Notes under the pieces: model-generated | Databases searched by the model: none | Told to the model about the DNA's origin: nothing | The model's input: only the letters and a program-made list of their open reading frames with translations | Part shown: positions 55,316 to 64,000 of the stretch, one piece after another | How positions within the stretch are numbered: the stretch's first letter is position 1 | How the letters are laid out: every line of letters begins with the position of its first letter | Made by a program: the position numbers and the translations under genes | Origin: Cercospora beticola | Taxonomy: Eukaryota > Ascomycota > Dothideomycetes > Mycosphaerellales > Mycosphaerellaceae | Length of the DNA: 64,000 nucleotides | Reading direction: 5' to 3' | Assembly (NCBI RefSeq): GCF_033473495.1 | Contig: NC_088943.1 | Span: 1,034,001-1,098,000, forward strand

Positions 55316-57033
55316 ATGTGCTCCATGGCTCCTTCCACGCACAACCAATCTCCCCACAGTTCCAACAATGAAGGCAAAGAAGAACCCTACCACCTCTTCG
55401 ACGACGTCCTCGACCTCACCTCAGCCAAATCTGCCGACCACGACCTCCACTTTCTCACCGCCCTCCGCTCAACCCATCCTGACCACATCATCACAACTAT
55501 TCCTGTGACCAACATCCCGCTCCTAGCCTTTGCCTCTGCAGGTTTCGCCACTTCGATCCTCGACCTCGAAACGGACTCTTTCGCTTCCTGGCGTGGATAC
55601 ATAGGACCTTCAGGCCAAGCGCGGAATGGAAGTCTGGCGGAGAATGTGCACTTCGCAAAGTATCGGTATTTGTGGCGGGAGAAGGAATTTGTGGTTTGGC
55701 TTGTGGGAGCAGTGCAGTATGTGGCGCATGTGAGGGAGAAGGGTGAGCATCCTTTGGGGCCGAGTAGGGTGACGGATGACTTGATTAGGGCTGTGGGTGG
55801 GTGGTTGTTGGATGGGGTGAGTTGAGACTTCCCTTTTCGTGGTCTTTTGGTTGTACTAATGTGTGCTTGATTAGGTTGTCTGGGTATACGATGGATACTG
55901 GTATCAGGACAAGAAGCTTTTCCAGCAGGTGCAGAAGGCGACTTGGGATAAAGTCATCCTGGATGAGAACATGAAGACGGAGCTGACTGAAGTCTCAGAG
56001 AAGTTCTTCAGCAGTAGGGACGTTTATGATGACCTTGGTGTGCCATGGTGAGCTCTCGGTAACAAGCATCTCAGCAATGCCTCTGCTAACGTCTCCCAGG
56101 AAGCGAGGTCTACTCTTCCACGGACCACCAGGCAACGGCAAGACGATATCCATCAAAGCTCTAATGCACACGCTGCTCAATCGAAAGGAGCCAATCCCGA
56201 CGCTATATGTCAAATCCGCACCCATGACTTACAATATCCAACAAGTATTTGGGCAAGCCCGATCATTAGCGCCATGCATGTTGATCTTGGAGGATATCGA
56301 AACCATTGTCACACCGGCAACTCGGTCGTACTTCTTCAACGAAATGGACGGCATTGAAGACAACAGCGGTCTGTTTGTCGTTGGCTCCACAAACTATCTA
56401 GAGAAGCTGGATCCAGGACTCACCAGCAGGCCAAGCCGTTTCGACAGGAAGTATCTCTTTCCACTCCCGAACGAGCACGAGAGGACGCTCTACTGTCAGT
56501 TTTGGAGGAAGAAGCTGGCCCATAATGACACAGTCGATTTCCCCGAGCTGCTCTGTCCGGCAATGGCATCCATCACTGAGGGTTTCAGCTTCGCATTCTT
56601 ACAGGAGTGCTTCGTCGGGAGCATGCTGTCGCTGGTACACAAAGCTGACGTAACGAGCGATGAAAAGCATGACAAGGACCTCGACAAGTATGAGCTCTGG
56701 CGAGCCTTCAAGCAGCAGGCAGATGTGCTGCGGAAGGAGATTCGAAATGAGTCTGAAGAAAATGCTGTGCATCAGCAGACGAAATCATTCGACACTGTAG
56801 GCCCTTTGCCAATGCCTGCAATCTCAAAGCCACCTTTCTCCAGCCCAGGGGCTCTTCACAGACCGCCACAGGGTCTGACGGGACTACTGGCGGGTGGCGC
56901 TTTTGAGCAGAGCAAAGGTCAAGATCTTCCCAATCTGATTGGCAAGCTCGATGTGCAGGATGGCGGCTCTGTTGCTCGATTGAATGCAGGAAAGCGCACA
57001 GTCATCAACCCGGCTGCGTACGAGCTGAAGTGA
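55316..57033 (+). CDS. BCS1-like AAA+ ATPase
   Basis: Exons 55316-55816, 55875-56047 and 56100-57033 give 535 aa; ATG 55325 is an alternative start. The AAA core has Walker A GPPGNGKT (just after the second intron), Walker B in MLILEDIETI, sensor-1 Asn in VVGSTNYLEKLDP and arginine finger region TSRPSRFDRKYLFPLP. The LED-I-E form of Walker B is that of the BCS1-like group. There is no N-terminal membrane segment or BCS1 import signal, so this is one of the cytosolic/nuclear BCS1-like ATPases that are abundant in ascomycetes and mostly uncharacterised. The N-terminal about 180 residues form the fungal domain that precedes the ATPase (FLTALRSTHPDHIITTIPVT). The C-terminal 100 residues are Pro/Gly-rich. 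Confidence 0.88.
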
Positions 57034-57646
57034 CAAGGACAACGGTACACTTGTGTATACGGCGAAGTAGTCGTCAGCTGAGGAGAGGCTGGTGGTGCGG
57101 GAGGACGGGAAGCTCGCTTGGAAGAGCCCGATTTGAGTGTAGGCTTCGTCAGCTGAGATAAGAGAGTTCACAGATCGTCTCTTGGCTCCTTCAAGCACTG
57201 TCGTCAAGCAGTACATATCTGCGGGTATATCGGAGTGATATTGTAGACAATTGATTGTTCGGTGGAGTAGACTCGTTCAGCCACGAATCACCGCCTCATC
57301 GGATGTTCAGACCGAGCACAAACAGCGTTTCGCAGGGATGAGAGACAGGGAAAGAGCGGAGCTTGACGTTGCTTGGCCAAGCTTGTCTGGAATTGGTGTG
57401 GCTGATCACGCCAGCATGGTGGAGAGCATCCAGCCTGCGCCTTGCATCTGCTTAGTACAGAACTCCCGCCGGCGCTTTCGATTTGGCGGTTTGCAGCCTG
57501 TGGACATGACGCCCGCCTTCCTCCCCTGCACCGATGTGTTGATATACTCGTTGCCGCACCAGTTGAGCCTCATCCACGACCAGCAGCGCGATCAGCAGCA
57601 GCGGCGGGCCGAGGAACAAGCGGGGAACACCGCGATCACCACCAAG
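57034..57646. other. Intergenic region and open 5' extension of the C2 gene
   Basis: The downstream frame is open from 57251, beginning at a TTG, with in-frame ATGs at about 57335 and 57416. The sequence before 57647 does not resemble the C2 family, so it is probably leader. Confidence 0.45.
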
Positions 57647-59608
57647 ATGTCGCGCCCCAGCGACATCGAGGACGGCGTCAAGCACAACATTCCCGGTTCG
57701 ACGCCCAAACAGCTCGACGAGAAGGCGGCGGTGCACGGTGACCTCGATCCGCAAGACATCCACAATGATGTCGCTATCACCAATGGCCGGCTGAACGCGG
57801 ACGACCACGACGGAGTGAAACAAGAGGAGGATGCTGGCGCGCAACGAACGCAGACAGCAGAGTCGAAGCCGGGCCCCTCAGGTGGCTTCGATAGCATACC
57901 CATACCCAAACGACCAAATGGCTACACGATCAAGTTCACCATACATCGAGCCGAGAACCTGCCCATAGCAGATATCAATGGCTTCTCCTCCGACCCATAC
58001 TGCCTCTCGCAGCTCAATACCGATACGCCGATGCGTCACAAGGAAGACCCCAATCTTCGCTGGCGGACAACGACCGTTCGCAAGAACACTGAGCCGACGT
58101 GGGAGGAGTGCTGGATCGTTGCGAATGTCCCCGCGTCAGGTTTCAAGCTGAAGATCCGGATCTACGACGAGGATCCAGCCGACAGAGACGATCTGCTGGG
58201 GAAAGTGCACATCTCAGTCCCGCATCTGGACGAAACATGGCAAGGCATCAAGAGCGAGGAGTACAAATTACTCGCACACGATGGCAGTATCCGAGCATAT
58301 GCGCTTCAAGGCGTGACGTGGTGTATGCGGCGAACTAAGCGTTTCCGCGGCAGCCTGTTCGTCAGCGCAGAAATGGTCGGCAGGACAGCAGAAGACGGGC
58401 AAGATGGGAGGCTATACACAATTGGCCCATGTCGATGGTTCAGACACCACTCGCCGATGCTCGGGCGACTTGCTAATATCAAGGAGCCGGATGAGGTCAG
58501 CAGCAACTCGCAACAGAATGGAAAGGACAAGACCAAGAAACAAGTGCAGAAGTATAATTTCCAAGCCAACCAGGTCCAGCTTCAGGGACCAGTCCCCGCA
58601 CAGCTTTATCACCGCTACGTTGAATTTAAGCCTTGGGTGTCTCGCATGTTCACCTCGTCTGGACTTTCTGGCGTTTTAATGGGAAAAGCGCTTCACCACC
58701 AACATGCACGTGTTTACAACTTTTCTCGCTCTACTGTCACCGGAGAATTCCCAGAAGGACCTGGCCCGGAGATGACTCAGAAGTTCCTGGACCTGGTGCA
58801 TTATGATGAAGGAGGCCGTATTTTCACCTATGTCATCACTCTGGACGCTTTATGGCGATTCACAGAGACTGGCAAGGAATTCAGCATTGACATGTTGAGC
58901 AAACATACCATGCACTCGGACGTTTCCATTTACATCGCATTTTCAGGAGAATTCTTTGTGCGAAGACTGAAACACCCGGATCGTCCTCCTCCGCCAGATC
59001 CTGTCGAGGGGAGCAGTCAATCCTCTGCTCCGAGCCATGGCGATAACCCCGAACACCCGCCAAATGATTTCTCAGGAGGACCGCCTGAGGACGAGCCGCC
59101 AAAGGATCCAAAGTACTACCAGCTCGTGATTGACAATGACTCAGGAACATATCGTCCCAATGCAGATCTATTACCTCTCCTCAAGAAATTCCTAGTGAAA
59201 CAGCTCCCCGGATTACACATCCTAACTCTCGACTGCAACAAAGACGCCGAAAGGCAACAACGCATGAAGAAAGAACAACGCGAGAGAAAGAAACGGGAAG
59301 GCAATCAGATCATCTACAGGCAAGGATCGCGAAGCTCGAGTATTTCTTCTTCGGATATTGAGGACCTGGATCGTATGGAAGCGGATATGGAGGATGAAGA
59401 CGCGGTTGCGAGGGAACATGGGCCTTATTCTACGGCTGTGAAGGATGCGAAGTTAAGGAATAAGACGAGGTTGGAGAAGCTAAGGAGGGATTATATTCCA
59501 GAGAAGAAGGAGAAGGCTGGGCAGCAAGGAGGAGGAGTGGATAATGATGAGGCGTTGCAGAGCGCTAGTCGGCCGGCGACGAGTGGTGGGGATGTGGCGA
59601 AGAAGTGA
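57647..59608 (+). CDS. C2-domain protein, fungal DUF-type
   Basis: From ATG 57647 (MSRPSDIEDGVKHNIPGS) the product is 653 aa without introns. A C2 domain spans about residues 90-205: YTIKFTIHRAENLPIADING, SSDPYCLSQL, then TEPTWEECWIV and KIRIYDEDPADRDDLLGKVH. The Asp pattern (ADINGFSSD; DEDPADRDD) fits a calcium-binding C2 that docks on acidic phospholipids. The middle has a conserved-looking region with FKPWVSRMFTSSGLSGVLMG and IFTYVITLDALWRFTETGKE. The C-terminus is charged, with coiled-coil runs (RMKKEQRERKKREGNQ) and an acidic stretch. Ascomycete proteins of this layout are known, but I know no experimental function. The start is uncertain because the frame stays open upstream. Confidence 0.82.
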   Translation: MSRPSDIEDGVKHNIPGSTPKQLDEKAAVHGDLDPQDIHNDVAITNGRLNADDHDGVKQEEDAGAQRTQTAESKPGPSGGFDSIPIPKRPNGYTIKFTIHRAENLPIADINGFSSDPYCLSQLNTDTPMRHKEDPNLRWRTTTVRKNTEPTWEECWIVANVPASGFKLKIRIYDEDPADRDDLLGKVHISVPHLDETWQGIKSEEYKLLAHDGSIRAYALQGVTWCMRRTKRFRGSLFVSAEMVGRTAEDGQDGRLYTIGPCRWFRHHSPMLGRLANIKEPDEVSSNSQQNGKDKTKKQVQKYNFQANQVQLQGPVPAQLYHRYVEFKPWVSRMFTSSGLSGVLMGKALHHQHARVYNFSRSTVTGEFPEGPGPEMTQKFLDLVHYDEGGRIFTYVITLDALWRFTETGKEFSIDMLSKHTMHSDVSIYIAFSGEFFVRRLKHPDRPPPPDPVEGSSQSSAPSHGDNPEHPPNDFSGGPPEDEPPKDPKYYQLVIDNDSGTYRPNADLLPLLKKFLVKQLPGLHILTLDCNKDAERQQRMKKEQRERKKREGNQIIYRQGSRSSSISSSDIEDLDRMEADMEDEDAVAREHGPYSTAVKDAKLRNKTRLEKLRRDYIPEKKEKAGQQGGGVDNDEALQSASRPATSGGDVAKK

Positions 59609-62451
59609 GAATCGTGAGCTGTTATTGTGAGCTTTTCGGACTCCGAAGGTGGGAGTTTTCACTTCTCATGCGGAAGCGAAGGTGTTTTCGTTGGCATGGC
59701 GAAGGGAGGTGCATGCGGCTGCGCTTCTTGTTTCTTTTGGCGAATTGATACCCGCGTGGCATTTATTCATTTTCATGTAGCATCTCCGGTCCTTTATCGT
59801 CATACTTTTCAGAGTTGTTCACACATGCGGGTCCATATACTCCTCTGAGCCTTTCGCGCCTCATTGTTGGCAAGAGTCTGCCCTCGAGCTGCTTCTCGAC
59901 GGACTAGGCCTTTCTCGCTTTCGAGATGCTTGTTACGAAGCTGGCAGTAGTTAGGGAGTCCTCTCCGACTTCCCGTGTCTTCGACCTGCCCTCCTGTGTT
60001 CATGTCTTCGCTTTCGAAGTTCTTGTTACGAAGCTGGCGGCATATAGTGCTCCCCGACTTCTTCAACAGCTGACACCAGCCAGACGTGGCGGACTCTGCA
60101 CTCTGGGATCTAATTCTGGCACGAGCTTGGGGCGGTGCACGGCGGGTCACCTGTGGCTGCCTTGCTTCGGAGCAAGCTTTTTATCTCAACGCTTAGGTCT
60201 AGCCGCCTGTGCAGTGTGTAGTGTGCCGCTGTGCGTAGGTCTACCTACTACTTGTCCGGGTTGTGATCACCATGTGACAATGTCTTGGATGAACATACCC
60301 GGGTGAGCTTTGTATTTCTCCCAAGAAGATCTGGAAGAAAGATCTTGGAAGGCGAGGTCTTCCTTGCAACGAGAAATCCAGGTGAAGATCTTGTTCATGC
60401 GAGGATGTCCTTGTATCGCGCAATCTGGGCGGAGAAGATCTTCATCATGGTCATTATATTTTTTTTCGCTGCGTACGTGTGCGGATTGCGAATCTGTATG
60501 AAGGTGATGTGTAGATGCTTGGTCGATTCTAGCCTGGTGGCTCCTGTTTCCGAGGCGTTATGCTCGAAGTAAATCTTGACTATCGGGCGGCGAGGTTTCC
60601 TTGCAAACACATACTCCACTTGAGTTTGTCGTTGAATGATGACTTTGTGCTTCTCCGTTGAATCTTGCAGCACTTGTTGGCCGTTAGGAAGTGACGCTGA
60701 CGGGAACTTATGTGTTGTGAACCGGTTCATCCGCATCCTTGATCAAAGCTTCGGCATTCTAGACGTTTGCACATAAAAAGCCTATCAACTATTTCTCTCT
60801 TTTTCTTTCTTGTTTCTTGTTCGGCGTGACGTGCAGCTTGCAGTGACCGTTGAACCTTCTCTGCTGCTGAGTACCGACGAACGACGGGCTCATGCGATTT
60901 TCCTGGAGGTATCGCAGCCTGGAGTTCAGTCCGAAGTGTGTTGGACCGTCGGAGACTGCGAATACTCTTGGACTTGCTGCGCTATCCGGTGCTTCGTCGC
61001 GGCGGTGCTGACAAAGGTCTGGCAGAGGTATTGAAGGGTCATTTCACACGTGGCATTCGGCAGGGAAGTGCTGCGTTACAACAACCTTCGTCTCATCCGC
61101 CACTGTTGGCGTTGGTCAGGCGTTGGTCAGTGAGCATTAGCCGATGGCGGTGGTTCGCCACCGTTCGCGGGCATCGAAGTGACACTTGACATGCGTGGGC
61201 TTGGGTGCGATGTGTTGCGAAATTGGTGCCTATAACTGACGGAGCGGTGATTTTGGAAGGGCTGGCGGTAAGTGATGCCGATCGTGGCTCGTGGCGTAGC
61301 GGTGGAGATGCGAATGGGGCACCGGAGTGATTGGAGGAGGCGACGCCAACATGTCTTGGGCCTTGGGTGAGGTTCTTGCCGGAGGTAGCAGCGCGAAAGA
61401 GGAGAACAGGTTTGATGTATTCTCGTCGTCATTCTCAATGAATACCGGCTGCGATCAGGCTCTGGCAATGGCGCGTCTTGGCAGGAGCAGCTGTGGATTT
61501 CGCGTCTCCGCGTCAACATCACGATCACGTCTACGAAGAACACGAGATATTGGCCAGCACACGAAAAGTCACGAAAATGTTCAACACGTTCATCAGCAAA
61601 GGCCTGCCCTGCACGATCCGGACGGTACGCAGCACAACATCGCTTCCCCATCCGCCGGTGCTCCGCGGCCAAGCTGGCGGCATCCCAGCCACAGCTCATC
61701 ACGACTCTCCACCGCTTCCCGCGAACAGGGCGAAAATAGAGCGCGAGCAGGCGACATGAGTGGCCGGTAGATGCACGCATCCTGGAGCACGATCAAGAGG
61801 CCCGAGCCGGTGCACGACATCAAAGTATGATTGTGGCTAGAAATGGGCCTGCAAAGCCTGAAACGCGGCCTCTTCTCCACTTCCATGTTGATGCAGGCCC
61901 ATCCAAGTTTCCCACACGCGTCTGCTATGGCCTCATCTCCTCCGATAGATTAGTATCGGTGGCATCCCGCTATGCACGCATTTTCGAGCGAAGTTCCGCG
62001 CTGTATCCTTTCCTTCTCATTCAACTGTCCCGACCTTGCATTTGCCTCGTTGAGTAACTGGTATCTTTCTGCATCGTCACACAAACGAAGAACTGCTCCA
62101 CACGCCGATCGTCCCGCGTGGCTCCGAAACAGCAGCAATCGTGGAACATTGAACGAGAGACCGACCGGCCACGGAATTTCGCCCTTGAGCGAGAAACCTA
62201 ACACCGGGCCTGGAGCAGTACCACTGCTTCTGCTGTCTGCAGGCGGGATCTGGTGCGAATTTCTGAGCAGAGATCTGTCTCAGACTCGCTGAGCTGGGCT
62301 AAAGCTTCCTATGTTGAGATGCTTTGAATAGCACACATACACCTGACCAGGACATTCCTATCTCCCGTGAGTGTGAAGTGCGCTCTGATCCTGGTGAACG
62401 GTTCAACTGCTGACAACTCAATCGTAGACACTCGTTTGACCCACCACGAAC
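59609..62451. other. 2.8-kb gene-poor region with degenerate repeats
   Basis: No gene recognised on either strand; open frames such as 61127-61780 minus have Arg/Cys-rich chance-like composition. A cataaaaagc TATA-like string followed by a long pyrimidine tract at 60773-60820 resembles a fungal core promoter, but no coding exon is evident after it. gcgttggtcag is tandemly duplicated at 61109-61130. The region resembles a decayed insertion, though no transposon protein motifs remain. Confidence 0.5.
59916..60060. repeat. Two diverged direct copies of a roughly 55-bp segment
   Basis: ctttcgagatgcttgttacg then aagctggcag at 59928-59949 recurs as ctttcgaagttcttgttacg then aagctggcgg at 60011-60040. 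Both copies end in a ccgacttc block (59965-59972 and 60053 onward). Offset is about 83-90 bp. Confidence 0.7.
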
Positions 62452-64000
62452 ATGCCTTTTGCGAAGCAGAGCAGGCCCAAGTTGACCAAGACACGGAGCA
62501 GTGAGAACACACCAGTGTCTGACAGCTTCGATGCCTACTTCGGCAGCAACCCATCCCGCCGCTCTTTTGCCGAATCGAAGAACGGAGGCCACCCGACACT
62601 GCCAAGGTCATTGACTTTGCCAGAGGACACAAACCCAGCACCGTTCTCGCCATCGATCCACAAGTATCGCTTGCCGAAGAGAGCCTCTGCTTCCACATTG
62701 AACATGGATGCAACGAAGAGCCCTTCCACTACGACTGTGAACAGTGTTGATACCAAAAAGGCTGGAAACGAGGCATGTCTACAGTCTCCAAGATCGCCAG
62801 GCCTGGCAGAAAGCATGAACAAGATCGACGTCGAACAGGCCATTCATCTCCTGCAAGAATTGAGGAAATCCGCTTCGCCAGAAGAACTCGTATCGTTGCA
62901 CAAAGCTCTTCTTCCCACCAAAGAGGTCTCGTCGGTACAGCAGCCTCCGCTGTCCTCAATCGATGAGCACTCCGCATACTCCTCTTACTCAGGCCGACCA
63001 CGATCGATGCGCCCTCCAGGACTGGCCACTCGTGGCAGTTTCCTTGAAGATCCACTCAGATCACAGGAAGAGGAAGCAGCGAAAACGCTCAAGCAAAAGG
63101 AATCCAAGGAGCAGCACGGAGCCTGGTTTCAAGAGACCATGTCCGCAGTTCACGCGCGAACTATGTCAATGACGAGCACAGGCACTGCACCAGAATCCGC
63201 CTACAATCGGACCAGTGGTGCTTTTGGCCTCGGCACTTTGCGAATCATCAATGGCGGATGCGCATCACCAGAGCCGGCTTCCAGATCTAATACCCGGTCG
63301 GTGTCGAATCCTACAATCACGCATGATGAAAGTCCGCCACGAACGAAACCGGGAAGACGCTCAGAAGAAGCGCCTATGCCGGCAGCGGAGACACGACTTC
63401 GTCTTGATATTGCTCGCCGCCACAGCCAGAATTCGACTGGTTCACCGACGTGCTCTCCCCTCATGCAACGTCGACAGCAGCAATGGGGACTGCGTACTTC
63501 TCAGCCAATTCGGGATCTGGCGAGCGTTGTGCGACCAGATGCGCAGAAACCTGAAGAGGTAGAAGTAAAGCCTGCGCAGCAACAAGAAGCTGTTGGTGAG
63601 GTCCAGTCTGCCAACAACGCTGCAAGTGAATATCGTGCATTGATCGGAAGTCCTCGATTTGAACAGAGATGGAAGCAGAGAAGCAGCCATTTGGTTGTGC
63701 AGCCAGTGCCCAATCTGCGACACGAACGGTCTCATGAACTATCAGCAAGTCCCGAGCGTTTGCATCCTGTCCAGTCCGACGATCTCGAGAACGGAACCAA
63801 AGCTGCTGAAGGCCCTTCGCAAGCACTGAAGCAGCTCGAGGCGCCCGTCGCAGATGCGGTCGAGCAGGAGCAACCGCTGGCCCACGACGTCGAAGGAATC
63901 TCGGCAGCTATGGACGACACAAACTCCAATGCGCCGCCTAAATTCTCGTTCGATGAATTACCGCGACCAAAGATTGTGCAGAAACAGGACAGCGGCTACG
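62452..64000 (+). CDS. Ser/Pro-rich hypothetical protein, 3' end beyond window
   Basis: Open without interruption from ATG 62452 (MPFAKQSRPKLTKTRSSENT) to the right edge (at least 516 codons, incomplete). The sequence is mostly disordered and Ser/Thr/Pro/Arg-rich, with many SP/TP sites (LQSPRSPGLAES, GSPTCSPLMQRRQQQ). One short predicted helix, KIDVEQAIHLLQELRKSASP, recurs in ascomycete low-complexity proteins and may be a protein-binding segment. No domain is visible in the part present. Such phospho-site-rich proteins are often regulatory or cytoskeletal, but no function is assigned. Confidence 0.75.
   Translation, partial: MPFAKQSRPKLTKTRSSENTPVSDSFDAYFGSNPSRRSFAESKNGGHPTLPRSLTLPEDTNPAPFSPSIHKYRLPKRASASTLNMDATKSPSTTTVNSVDTKKAGNEACLQSPRSPGLAESMNKIDVEQAIHLLQELRKSASPEELVSLHKALLPTKEVSSVQQPPLSSIDEHSAYSSYSGRPRSMRPPGLATRGSFLEDPLRSQEEEAAKTLKQKESKEQHGAWFQETMSAVHARTMSMTSTGTAPESAYNRTSGAFGLGTLRIINGGCASPEPASRSNTRSVSNPTITHDESPPRTKPGRRSEEAPMPAAETRLRLDIARRHSQNSTGSPTCSPLMQRRQQQWGLRTSQPIRDLASVVRPDAQKPEEVEVKPAQQQEAVGEVQSANNAASEYRALIGSPRFEQRWKQRSSHLVVQPVPNLRHERSHELSASPERLHPVQSDDLENGTKAAEGPSQALKQLEAPVADAVEQEQPLAHDVEGISAAMDDTNSNAPPKFSFDELPRPKIVQKQDSGY

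Noticed and set aside
57251..57646. N-terminal extension of the C2-domain protein
   Set aside because: The frame is open, but it starts at TTG, its upstream ATGs are followed by non-family-like sequence, and ATG 57647 gives a natural hydrophilic start.
60285..60480. Cluster of AGATCT/GAAGATCTT words
   Set aside because: Short partly palindromic words recur, but without constant spacing or a longer repeat unit; not enough to call an element.
1..64000. tRNA genes, rRNA and CRISPR arrays
   Set aside because: No B-box-like GGTTCGAATCC context with matching acceptor stems was found on either strand, no rRNA segments were recognised, and no regularly spaced identical repeats with unique spacers exist.

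Overview
This window comes from a filamentous ascomycete, most likely a dothideomycete. The evidence is single-copy eukaryotic housekeeping genes with many short spliceosomal introns (mostly about 44-110 nt, GT..AG, with CTAAC/CTGAC-like branch sites), microexons, and typical Pezizomycotina families (Zn2Cys6 regulator, questin-oxidase-like protein, GH32 invertase, pisatin-demethylase-style P450, F-box proteins, RCR-type membrane protein). Genes lie on both strands and there are no operons. No intact transposon, tRNA, rRNA or CRISPR array was recognised.

Layout. 1-2.9 kb: gene-poor, with a decayed minisatellite. 2.9-12 kb: 14-3-3 protein (-) with 8- and 12-nt microexons, a doubtful small gene, and clathrin heavy chain (+, six exons). 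12-24 kb: nitronate monooxygenase (-), RNA polymerase II subunit RPB11 (+), a hypothetical gene, eIF3j (+), a questin-oxidase-like protein (-), RNase P/MRP subunit POP4 (+), ribosomal protein L11/uL5 (-) head to head with SmB (+). 24-35 kb: a GPI-type cell-wall protein, two related F-box genes, ornithine aminotransferase divergent from a Zn2Cys6 factor, a small hypothetical protein and a SWIB-domain protein. 35-44 kb: GH32 invertase (-), a 2.4-kb modular zinc-finger reading frame broken by two in-frame stops (+), STE24 CAAX protease (-), mitochondrial ribosomal protein bL34m (+). 44-56 kb: membrane or secreted small proteins, a cytochrome P450 (-), an FMP52-like reductase (+), a cysteine-rich secreted protein (+) and several hypotheticals. 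54-64 kb: RCR-type protein, BCS1-like AAA ATPase, C2-domain protein, a 2.8-kb gene-poor stretch with degenerate repeats, and a Ser/Pro-rich gene running off the right edge.

The genes are mostly unrelated core functions (vesicle coats, transcription, splicing, translation, prenyl-protein processing), so the window reads as ordinary chromosome rather than a biosynthetic cluster. The most unusual points are: (1) the frame at 39225-41666, open except for one TAG and one TGA, with repeated basic VPKKRK-type modules and two GATA-like zinc fingers, one of them split by the TGA; (2) a 72-nt element shared between the intron of the questin-oxidase-like gene and an intergenic foldback, reminiscent of introner-like elements or MITEs; (3) a 13-nt direct repeat exactly at both splice borders of RPB11 intron 1. 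Exon borders were derived by hand from splice consensus and family conservation and were not confirmed with transcripts.
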